DNA of 5,356 nucleotides from JBHJHK01 sp050330975 (lineage in GTDB: Bacteria > Pseudomonadota > Gammaproteobacteria > Competibacterales > Competibacteraceae), in assembly GCA_050330975.1 (NCBI GenBank), contig JBHJHK010000032.1, positions 1 through 5,356 of the forward strand. Direction: 5' to 3'. Under the pieces are notes generated by a model. The model saw only the letters and a program-made list of their open reading frames with translations, did not search any database and was not told the DNA's origin. Positions 1-4,956 of this stretch are shown piece by piece. How positions within the stretch are numbered: position 1 is the stretch's first letter; the number at the start of each line of letters is the position of its first letter. Made by a program: the position numbers and the translations under genes.

Positions 1-532
1 GGGCGAGGTAGGGGGGGGGGGCCACGCCGGGCAGCCCCCGGGCCCGGGCCCGGGCCGCCACCCGGCGGGCGATGTCGCCAAAGCCCCACAGCCCCAAGGT
101 CTGACCGGCGAGCTCGCCCCCCACTAGGCTATTGCGGGGCCATTGACCGGCCACCACGGCCGCGTTGGCGTGAAAGGCGCCGCGGCGGAGGATCAAGGCG
201 GCGGCGATGACGTACTCTGCCACCGCCACGGCGTTGGCCCCCGTGGCCGGGTAGACGCCGATATTCCGCTCCCGACAGGCCTTGAGATCGATGTTGTCGA
301 GGCCCACCCCCAACCGCCCCACCACCTGGAGACGGGGGGCGACTGCCAGCAGTTCGGCGTCCACCCGGGTGCGGTTGCGGACGATCAAGGCCCGGGCATG
401 GGGCAGGGTTTGCAGTAGCCTGGCCCGGTCGTCTACCAAGCTGGGATCGTAGAGGAGGGCGTAGGCCTCCTGGAGGGGGGCGAGGGCCGGTTCTTCCATG
501 AATTCACCGACCACCACCACCGGGGCGTTCAT
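1..532 (-). CDS. slcC: (S)-sulfolactate dehydrogenase-like D-2-hydroxyacid dehydrogenase (partial, C-terminus beyond window)
   Basis: Reading leftward from an ATG at 532, 177 residues are open to the window edge; the usual family length is about 310-330, so the C-terminal half is missing. What is seen: an N-terminal substrate domain, the family segment GRLGVGLDNID at residues 72-82, NAVAVAEYVIAAALILRR at 100-117, and the start of the NAD-binding Rossmann fold with GFGDIA at 150-155. The family oxidises 2-hydroxyacids with NAD+. Directly behind suyAB, the likely substrate is (S)-sulfolactate, giving sulfopyruvate in the cytoplasm. The start overlaps the suyB stop as ATGA (532-529), implying translational coupling; I see no clear ribosome binding site, and Met12 is an alternative start. 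Oddities: the third Rossmann glycine is Ala155, and the acidic residue that normally follows strand 2 is Pro173, in a run of 11 C. Family assignment is firm; substrate rests on context. A 3-phosphoglycerate dehydrogenase-like role is the alternative. Confidence 0.8.
   Translation of the reverse strand, partial: MNAPVVVVGEFMEEPALAPLQEAYALLYDPSLVDDRARLLQTLPHARALIVRNRTRVDAELLAVAPRLQVVGRLGVGLDNIDLKACRERNIGVYPATGANAVAVAEYVIAAALILRRGAFHANAAVVAGQWPRNSLVGGELAGQTLGLWGFGDIARRVAARARARGLPGVAPPPYLA
10..23. repeat. Homopolymer run of 11 G within the slcC coding region
   Basis: Positions 11-21 are eleven consecutive G (C on the coding strand), encoding three prolines where the family normally has a histidine or tyrosine and an acidic residue before PYL. 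A neighbouring tandem GGGCCC repeat lies at 40-56. This end may be of lower sequence quality. Confidence 0.6.
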
Positions 533-1707
533 GCTGAACGGTAGAGTTTGGTCATGGAGAATTCCCGGTGGCCCAACGCCTCGGCGGCGGTAAAGCGGCC
601 GTTGGCGGTGCGGATGATCATCTCGATGAGGGCATCCCCCGCCTGGTCGATGGTCATCTCCCGGGTGAGGACCCCGGTGACGTCCAAATCGATGTGCTCC
701 CCCATGGTGCGCAGGGTGCGGGGGTTACCGCTGATTTTGATCACCGGCACGATGGGGTTGCCCACCACGTTGCCCTGGCCGGTGGGGAAGGTGTGGATGA
801 CGTAGCCCCCGGCGGCCATGAGGGTGACGCACTCGGCGGCCGCCGAGGAGGTATCCATGAAGTACAGCCCAGGGCCACGGCTTGGAACCTCCGCTGGGCC
901 CATGGCGTCGATGTAGGTCACGTTGCGGCCGATCTTTTCCAAGTTGCCCAACGCCTTTTCCTCGATGGTGGACAGACCTCCCAAGATGTTGCCCTTGGTG
1001 GGTTGGCTGTCGGAGAGGTCGTTGGTCTGGTGGGCCAAGATCACCTCATCGGTGTAGGCTTGCCAGATTTGTTTGAACTTTTCTCCCACCTCTGGGCTGA
1101 CGGCTCGCCGTTGGCAGATGTGCTCGGCGCCGGTGATCTCGGAGGTTTCCCCAAAGCAGCCATAGATCCCTTGGGGAATGAGCTTGTCGTACATGTTCCC
1201 CACCGTGGGGCAAGAGCTCAAACCCGTGGTGGTGTCGGACTCGCCACACTTGGTGGAGATCCACAGATCCGCCAGGGGGCAGGGTTCTTTTTGCCGCTCC
1301 GAGGCCCACTGGACCAGGCGCTGGGCCTCGCGGCTGGCGGCGGCGATGGTGTTGATATCGCCGTTTTGCTCGATGGAGAACTCCACCACCGGCTTGCCGG
1401 ATTCGCGGATGCCGTCGGCGATGGTCTTGGTCCAGCTGGGCTCGATGCCGATGACCACAGCGGCGGCGACGTTGGGGTTGCTGCCGATGCCGATCATGGT
1501 GCGAAAGTGGAGGTCCAAATCGGCGCCAAACTGCAGCCGGCCGTAGGCGTGGGGCAACGCCATACAGCCTTTGATGTTGTTGGCCACCGCTTCGCAGGCG
1601 GCGTTGGAGATGTCGTCCACGGGCAAAATGGCCACGTGGTTGCGCACCCCCACCCGGCCGTTTTCCCGGCGCCAGGCGTTGACGGTGAGGTTGGTCGCCG
1701 TATTCAT
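529..1707 (-). CDS. suyB: (R)-sulfolactate sulfo-lyase, large subunit (UxaA/altronate dehydratase family)
   Basis: This 392-residue protein is the catalytic large subunit of the lyase that cleaves (R)-3-sulfolactate to pyruvate and sulfite in the cytoplasm. It has the hallmarks of the altronate/galactarate dehydratase family: RENGRVGVRN at 14-23, KCGESDTTTGLSSCPTVG at 153-170, an SEITGAEH segment at 189-196 (family form SETPEIIGAEH), KGNILGGLSTIEEKALG at 238-254 and TFPTGQGNVVGNPIVPVIK at 306-324. Altronate dehydratases carry a SAF domain on the same chain; here it is absent and supplied by the adjacent 95-residue protein, which is the SuyA/SuyB arrangement. The start is ATG at 1707, three bases after the suyA stop, with only a weak GGTGG upstream, so coupling to suyA is likely. 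The stop TGA is shared with the slcC start. The alternative, a two-subunit sugar-acid dehydratase, is less likely because the small subunit and the dehydrogenase both fit the sulfolactate cluster. Confidence 0.9.
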   Translation of the reverse strand: MNTATNLTVNAWRRENGRVGVRNHVAILPVDDISNAACEAVANNIKGCMALPHAYGRLQFGADLDLHFRTMIGIGSNPNVAAAVVIGIEPSWTKTIADGIRESGKPVVEFSIEQNGDINTIAAASREAQRLVQWASERQKEPCPLADLWISTKCGESDTTTGLSSCPTVGNMYDKLIPQGIYGCFGETSEITGAEHICQRRAVSPEVGEKFKQIWQAYTDEVILAHQTNDLSDSQPTKGNILGGLSTIEEKALGNLEKIGRNVTYIDAMGPAEVPSRGPGLYFMDTSSAAAECVTLMAAGGYVIHTFPTGQGNVVGNPIVPVIKISGNPRTLRTMGEHIDLDVTGVLTREMTIDQAGDALIEMIIRTANGRFTAAEALGHREFSMTKLYRSA

Positions 1708-1710
1708 GAT

Positions 1711-1998
1711 TTACCACCGCTTGGTCTTGAGGTTGTGGACATGGACGTGGTCGCCCTGGGTTACCTGGGCGATGATTTTGCCGATGTCTTCGCCGTATTT
1801 GATGGCCGTCGCCCCCTCGGCCAGGTCAACCAAGGCCACCTTGTGGCCGATGGGGATGTCGGCCTTGGCGGTGAGGGTGAAGTCGCTGTTGTCCTCGGTG
1901 ACGACGCAGAGCATGTCCGTGCCCTTCGTGAGTTCTTCCACCACCACCACGCCGACGTTGTCGGCTTTGTGGTGGACCAACAAATGCGGTTTGCCCAT
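1711..1998 (-). CDS. suyA: (R)-sulfolactate sulfo-lyase, small subunit (SAF domain)
   Basis: A 95-residue protein consisting of one SAF domain, the module that forms the N-terminus of single-chain altronate dehydratases. Visible landmarks are the opening MGKPHLLVHHKADNVGVVVV (1-20), IPIGHKVALVDL (48-59), IKYGEDIG (66-73) and the histidine-rich end GDHVHVHNLKTKRW (82-95). With SuyB it forms the sulfo-lyase that releases sulfite from (R)-sulfolactate; the lyase family is iron-dependent in characterised members. It is the first gene of the operon. The start is ATG at 1998, preceded by a strong purine-rich site GAGGAGGGGG two bases upstream. A longer upstream start is not needed, since the N-terminus already matches the family. 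Transcription should come from the divergent region at 1999-2111, under probable control of the neighbouring GntR-type regulator. Confidence 0.9.
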   Translation of the reverse strand: MGKPHLLVHHKADNVGVVVVEELTKGTDMLCVVTEDNSDFTLTAKADIPIGHKVALVDLAEGATAIKYGEDIGKIIAQVTQGDHVHVHNLKTKRW

Positions 1999-2000
1999 GA

Positions 2001-2010
2001 CCCCCTCCTC
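2001..2010 (-). promoter_or_regulatory. Ribosome binding site of suyA
   Basis: On the minus strand this reads GAGGAGGGGG and ends two bases before the ATG at 1998. The GAGGAG core (2010-2005) lies seven bases from the start. It is the strongest translation signal in the operon; suyB and slcC lack comparable sites and appear to depend on coupling. Confidence 0.75.
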
Positions 2011-2016
2011 GTTGTG

Positions 2017-2027
2017 GTTAGTCTAAC
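2017..2027. promoter_or_regulatory. Candidate operator: perfect palindrome GTTAGTCTAAC
   Basis: Two 5-base arms, GTTAG and CTAAC, flank a central T. It sits between the suyA ribosome binding site and the rest of the divergent promoter region, 19 bases upstream of the suyA start. GntR/HutC-family regulators commonly bind short palindromes with a GTCTA-type core, which this contains. Binding by the adjacent regulator is inferred; the position near a transcription start would suit repression. Confidence 0.5.
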
Positions 2028-2036
2028 GTTGTAAAA

Positions 2037-2066
2037 ACCCTAGCACGGGGGTCGAGTCTTATACAA
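2037..2066 (-). promoter_or_regulatory. Possible sigma-70 promoter for suyAB-slcC
   Basis: On the minus strand a TTGTAT (-35-like, 2066-2061) and a TAGGGT (-10-like, 2042-2037) are separated by 18 bases. Each matches the consensus at only three of six positions, so this is weak. It would place the transcription start just upstream of the GTTAGTCTAAC palindrome, consistent with operator control. Confidence 0.25.
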
Positions 2067-2067
2067 G
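2058..2067. promoter_or_regulatory. Second imperfect palindrome CTTATACAAG in the divergent promoter region
   Basis: This 10-base near-palindrome pairs at four of five positions and overlaps the -35-like element of the proposed suyA promoter. Both it and the 2017-2027 site are associated with an AGTCT word (2020-2024 and 2055-2059), spaced 35 bases apart. It may be a second operator, possibly for autoregulation of the divergent regulator, or the AT-rich -10-like core of that gene's promoter (TATACA, 2060-2065). No matching -35 is evident on the plus strand. Confidence 0.3.
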
Positions 2068-2100
2068 AATTCACCACAATGGGTCCACGGTATCGACCAA

Positions 2101-2108
2101 AGGGGAGG
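2101..2108 (+). promoter_or_regulatory. Ribosome binding site deciding the regulator start
   Basis: AGGGGAGG lies three bases before the ATG at 2112, whereas the upstream in-frame ATG at 2079 has no purine-rich site before it. This favours Met at 2112. The gap is rather short if GGAGG pairs, and more normal if AGGGG does. Confidence 0.55.
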
Positions 2109-2111
2109 TCC

Positions 2112-2831
2112 ATGGCGAGGGCGACGACGACACCCCTCTATCGCCGGGTCTACGAGACGCTGTTGGAGCGGGTCATCGCCGGGCGGTGGCGGCCGGGGAC
2201 TTTGTTGCCCAGCGAGATCGCCCTGGGGCGCGAGCTGGGGGTGAGCCAGGGCACGGCCCGCAAGGCGTTGATGCTGTTGGAGGAGGCCGGGGTTGTGGAG
2301 CGGCGCCAGGGGCGGGGGACCTTTGTGGCGACCACGACCCCCGAGCGGGCGTTATTTCACTTTTTTCGCCTGCGCCGGGCCGATGGCCGTCGGGTGGCCC
2401 CGACCTTGGTGACGGAACACCTGACGCGTCGCTCCCCCAGCCCCGAGGAGCAGACCGCCTTTGGGGCGGTCGCCCGGGAGGGGGTGTTTGACCTCCACCG
2501 GGTCCGCAGCGTCGAGGGGGTACCCGTGGTGCGGGAGCGGATTGTGGTACCGGCCGTGCGTTTCCCCGAACTCGATGGCCACGGACCACTGCCCAACACC
2601 CTCTATGCCCTGTACCAAGGCCACTACGGGATTGCCATCGTCCAGGCCGAGGAGGCGTTGACCGCCGTGGCGGCGGACCCGGCGGACACCGCAGCCCTCG
2701 GGGTGGCCCCGGGAACGCCCCTGTTGCAGGTGGCGCGGTGGGCTTTGGATCTCTCGGAGCAGTTGGTGGAGCTGCGCCTGAGCCGCTACGCCCTGGGGGA
2801 TGAGCTGCACTACGGGGTGACCTTGCGCTGA
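2112..2831 (+). CDS. GntR/HutC-family transcriptional regulator with UTRA domain (candidate sulfolactate operon regulator)
   Basis: From the ATG at 2112 this is 239 residues, typical for HutC-type regulators; an in-frame ATG at 2079 would add 11 residues but has no ribosome binding site. Residues about 8-74 are a GntR winged helix-turn-helix: LYRRVYETLLERVIAG, PSEIALGRELGVSQGTARKA (33-52) and the wing QGRGTFV (66-72). Residues about 82-239 fit a UTRA ligand-binding domain, with RVRSVEGVPVVRERIVVP in its middle and the usual PGTPLLQVAR segment towards the end. Such proteins usually repress an adjacent operon and release DNA when bound to a small metabolite. Being divergent from suyAB-slcC, it most likely controls that operon in response to sulfolactate or a related sulfonate, playing the role of a SuyR. 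The family is clear; the target and effector are inferred. No terminator is visible after it. Confidence 0.9.
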   Translation: MARATTTPLYRRVYETLLERVIAGRWRPGTLLPSEIALGRELGVSQGTARKALMLLEEAGVVERRQGRGTFVATTTPERALFHFFRLRRADGRRVAPTLVTEHLTRRSPSPEEQTAFGAVAREGVFDLHRVRSVEGVPVVRERIVVPAVRFPELDGHGPLPNTLYALYQGHYGIAIVQAEEALTAVAADPADTAALGVAPGTPLLQVARWALDLSEQLVELRLSRYALGDELHYGVTLR

Positions 2832-2837
2832 AGGGGG

Positions 2838-2855
2838 CTGTCATCGAACCGTCAA
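2838..2855 (+). promoter_or_regulatory. Pho-box-like PhoB binding site upstream of the phosphatase gene
   Basis: CTGTCAT and CCGTCAA form two 7-base direct repeats separated by the 4-base CGAA, giving the 11-base periodicity of the E. coli Pho box (consensus repeat CTGTCAT). The first repeat is a perfect match and the second matches five of seven. It begins seven bases after the regulator stop codon and lies about 145 bases upstream of a secreted phosphatase, where phosphate-starvation control is expected. No good -10 is seen at the canonical distance; TAGAGT at 2888-2893 is a distant candidate. Confidence 0.6.
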
Positions 2856-2893
2856 ACACACTCCACACCCCGGCAACGGTGCGTGCCTAGAGT

Positions 2894-2903
2894 CCCCATG
2901 GGG
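2894..2903. repeat. Perfect palindrome CCCCATGGGG
   Basis: A 10-base self-complementary sequence in the 169-base gap between the regulator and the phosphatase gene. It has no T-run after it, so it is not a convincing terminator. In a GC-rich genome it may be chance. The rest of the gap holds the Pho-box-like site, a GC-rich stretch, a pyrimidine-rich stretch near 2960-2985 and the phosphatase ribosome binding site. Confidence 0.3.
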
Positions 2904-2986
2904 TGGCGCCTGCCCGCTGCCCCCCACGGGCCGCCTTGCTCGATTGGCGAGGGACGGTTGCCCCTTTATCCTTCCTTCCCATCCTT

Positions 2987-2992
2987 GAGGAG
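2987..2992 (+). promoter_or_regulatory. Ribosome binding site of the phosphatase gene (supports the GTG start)
   Basis: GAGGAG ends eight bases before the GTG at 3001, an ideal spacing. The GTG start is further supported because translation from it immediately yields a standard signal peptide. Confidence 0.75.
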
Positions 2993-3000
2993 TAGACGGC

Positions 3001-4338
3001 GTGAAGATCCGTTGTTCCATTGTGCTGTTGAGCCTGCCGGTGGTTTTGGCATGGCCTTGGTCGAGTGCCTTGGCCCAAGCTCAAGCCATACCCACCCCCA
3101 CGGGCAACAACGCCATCTTTTTTCACCCCGACGGCACCTCGGCCAGCCACTGGGACGTGCTGCGCGTCCTCTATTATGGCCCCGACGGCCAGGCCCACTG
3201 GGATCGACTGCCGGTGATCGCTCCCTACCGCGGTCACCACCTCGACCGCCTGGGGGGCACCTCCAACGCCGGGGCGGTCACCCACGCCACGGGTACCCGG
3301 GTCCCCTCGGGCACCTTTGGCCTCGACCCCGAGGGCGAGGAATACCCCTCGGCCGACGGCACCACCTATACCCTCATGGAGTTGGCGGTGGCGGCGGATC
3401 TCGCCACGGCGCTGGTGCAGTCGGGTTCCCTCGTCGAGCCCGGCACCGCCGCCTTTGTCGCCGAGGCCGCCAGCCGTCGGAACTACGAGGAGATCGCCCT
3501 GGAGGTGGTGGAGTCGGGCGTCGATATCATCCTGGGCGCCGGTGAGGAGTGGCTGCTTCCCGAAGGCGTCGAGGGGCGCTTTGGGGTGGGCGAGCGCAGC
3601 GACGGCCGCAACCTCATCGAGGAACTGGGCGAAAAGGGCTACCGGGTGGTGTACACCCGCGACGAACTCCTGGCCCTGGAGGACGACGTCACCCAGGTGT
3701 TCGGGGTCTTTAATGTCGAAGACACCTTTTTCGACCGCTCCGAAGAGGCGCTGCGGGCCCAGGGTCTGCCCAACTACCTCGAGAGCGCCCCGACCATCGC
3801 CGAGATGACCCAGTTCACCCTGGAGCGCCTGGCCGACAGCCCCCGGGGGTTCTTTGTGGTCATCGAAGAGGAGGGGACGGATAACATGTGCAACCGACTC
3901 AACGCCTCGGGCTGCCTCGAAGCCCTCAAGCGCGCCGACGACGCCTTTGGGGTGATCATCGAGTTTGTCGACAGCCATCCCGACACCTTGATGGTGACCA
4001 CCAGCGACAGCAACGCCGGTGGTATGCAGCTGATAGACGTCGCCTCCGCCGAGGGAAACCTGCTGACGAATGACATCAGTGGCGCCGCCCTCGACGGGGT
4101 GGATGGCACTGGCACTGCACCCTTTCAATCGGCCCCCGACCGCCACGGCAACCGCTTTCCCTTCGCCGTGGCCTGGGCCTCGGCGAGCGATGTGGGCAGT
4201 GGGGTGATCGCCCGGGCCGTGGGCCTCAACGCCCAGGAGCTGCTTCCCACCACGGGCATCGTCAATACCGATATCTATCGGATCTTCTATCGCGTGCTGT
4301 TTGGTGAGACCATCGAGAGCGAGTTGACGAGGCGTTGA
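3001..4338 (+). CDS. Secreted atypical alkaline-phosphatase-family protein
   Basis: A 445-residue protein starting at GTG. Residues 1-25 are a signal peptide (basic MKIR, hydrophobic core, ALA before the likely cut), so the enzyme is exported. The order of motifs follows PhoA: FFHPDG (40-45, D44 = E. coli D51), GGTSNAGAVTHATG (85-98, S88 at the nucleophile position S102), EPGTAAF with SRR (146-160, R159 = R166), ILGAGEEWLLP, EEEGTDN (289-295, E289 = E322, D294 = D327), TTSDSNAGG (333-341, D336 = D369) and DRHGN (380-384, H382 = H412). Several ligands differ: H331 becomes N298, H370 becomes S337, K328 becomes N295 and D101 becomes T87. The fold and nucleophile are kept while metal sites are altered, which suggests a divergent subfamily rather than decay, since the frame is intact. 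C297 and C305 could form a disulfide. A Pho-box-like site upstream and a terminator downstream indicate a single-gene, phosphate-regulated unit releasing phosphate from organic esters; the substrate is unknown. Confidence 0.85.
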   Translation: MKIRCSIVLLSLPVVLAWPWSSALAQAQAIPTPTGNNAIFFHPDGTSASHWDVLRVLYYGPDGQAHWDRLPVIAPYRGHHLDRLGGTSNAGAVTHATGTRVPSGTFGLDPEGEEYPSADGTTYTLMELAVAADLATALVQSGSLVEPGTAAFVAEAASRRNYEEIALEVVESGVDIILGAGEEWLLPEGVEGRFGVGERSDGRNLIEELGEKGYRVVYTRDELLALEDDVTQVFGVFNVEDTFFDRSEEALRAQGLPNYLESAPTIAEMTQFTLERLADSPRGFFVVIEEEGTDNMCNRLNASGCLEALKRADDAFGVIIEFVDSHPDTLMVTTSDSNAGGMQLIDVASAEGNLLTNDISGAALDGVDGTGTAPFQSAPDRHGNRFPFAVAWASASDVGSGVIARAVGLNAQELLPTTGIVNTDIYRIFYRVLFGETIESELTRR

Positions 4339-4344
4339 AGATGG

Positions 4345-4375
4345 ACGCCGCGGCTCTTCGAGCGGCGGCGTTTTT
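4345..4375 (+). terminator. Rho-independent terminator of the phosphatase gene
   Basis: A GC-rich hairpin: seven base pairs (ACGCCGC with GCGGCGT), one G-G mismatch, then four more pairs (GCTC with GAGC) closing a TTC loop, followed directly by TTTTT at 4371-4375. It begins seven bases after the TGA stop. Confidence 0.9.
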
Positions 4376-4475
4376 GTGCTTTGGGGCTTGGGTCGAGGGG
4401 CTTACAACATTTTTGCCCGCGGATTGGATCAGGGGAATAGGGCGAGAAAGCACGGATAGAGAGACAGCACAATTA

Positions 4476-4492
4476 GCCATCCATGGGATGGC
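4476..4492. repeat. Inverted repeat upstream of the small membrane protein gene
   Basis: GCCATCC and GGATGGC are perfect 7-base arms around ATG. The repeat lies 41 bases before the TTG start, in a 158-base spacer (4376-4533) that is visibly richer in A+T than the flanking genes and has no convincing open reading frame. It could be an operator or an mRNA hairpin; there is no T-run for a terminator. Confidence 0.4.
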
Positions 4493-4522
4493 ACCGTGAA
4501 AGTAAAAACCATGGGAGCTGAT

Positions 4523-4526
4523 GGAG
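4523..4526 (+). promoter_or_regulatory. Ribosome binding site supporting a TTG start
   Basis: GGAG lies seven bases before the TTG at 4534. No ATG or GTG is available in the same frame nearby, so TTG is the best start. Confidence 0.45.
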
Positions 4527-4533
4527 TGGATCA

Positions 4534-4917
4534 TTGAGTGTTGATGATAAAAATATCGATGTGACGATACCCCTGTCCTACCTGCATCGCGTCAATGGGC
4601 CGACTGCAGATCTGGCGCCACCCAAGGTGATCACCGGGGAAGAGTTCACCCTGATTCTGGCGTTGATTTACCTACCCGCTATGGCGGTAACCGCCCTGGG
4701 GCTGTTGCTAATCCTGGGATTGACCCGCCGATGGCCGTGGGGCTACGCGCTCCTCGGTGCGCTCCTCGCCGGGCTGTTGGTCCCGGTGCTGGGTCTTGTC
4801 GCGACCCTTGTGCCGTTTCTCGACCTCTTCACCGCCCCCTACGCCGTCGGTCTGGCGGTTTGCCTGCTGGCCCTTTTATGGCCGCGGCGCTCGAGACCGA
4901 AGAGCGGGCCAAAGTAG
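4534..4917 (+). CDS. Small three-helix membrane protein of unknown function
   Basis: I do not recognise this 127-residue protein. Residues 1-36 are polar and hydrophilic, then come three hydrophobic segments at about 38-63, 69-95 and 99-116, followed by a basic tail (RRSRPKSGPK). Positive charges in the first loop (TRRW, 64-67) and the tail suggest N-terminus outside and C-terminus inside. The leucine, alanine and glycine content and GC-rich third codon positions argue for a real gene, although the start is TTG and the protein is short. It follows the phosphatase terminator by about 160 bases and so is probably transcribed on its own. It faces a transposase relic at its 3' side. It could be a passenger gene or an ordinary orphan; no function is suggested. 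Confidence 0.55.
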   Translation: MSVDDKNIDVTIPLSYLHRVNGPTADLAPPKVITGEEFTLILALIYLPAMAVTALGLLLILGLTRRWPWGYALLGALLAGLLVPVLGLVATLVPFLDLFTAPYAVGLAVCLLALLWPRRSRPKSGPK

Positions 4918-4956
4918 CAAAACCCAGTCGATCTCTGAGACCGCAGCCATGGCACA

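Noticed and set aside
143..418. A 91-codon plus-strand frame at the left end
   Set aside because: It is antisense to the clear dehydrogenase frame that runs from 532 to the window edge.
568..2034. A 488-codon open frame on the plus strand opposite suyB and suyA
   Set aside because: It is an antisense shadow produced by high G+C at third codon positions; its Gly/Val/Asp/His-rich translation has no family motifs, while the minus-strand genes are unmistakable.
2079..2111. Upstream ATG start for the GntR regulator
   Set aside because: No ribosome binding site precedes it, and the extra 11 residues lie outside the conserved winged-helix domain; the ATG at 2112 has AGGGGAGG before it.
2894..2940. 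Hairpin-like sequences after the regulator as a terminator
   Set aside because: CCCCATGGGG and the GCCCG/CGGGC pair are GC-rich but lack a following T-run.
2887..4146. A 419-codon open frame on the minus strand opposite the phosphatase gene
   Set aside because: Its translation is low-complexity and motif-free, and the plus-strand gene has a ribosome binding site, signal peptide, conserved motifs and a terminator.
3001..4338. Possible role of the phosphatase as a phosphosulfolactate phosphatase (ComB-like) feeding the sulfolactate operon
   Set aside because: The protein is exported, belongs to the PhoA superfamily rather than the ComB family, and has its own Pho-box-like control and terminator, so a cytoplasmic biosynthetic role is unlikely.
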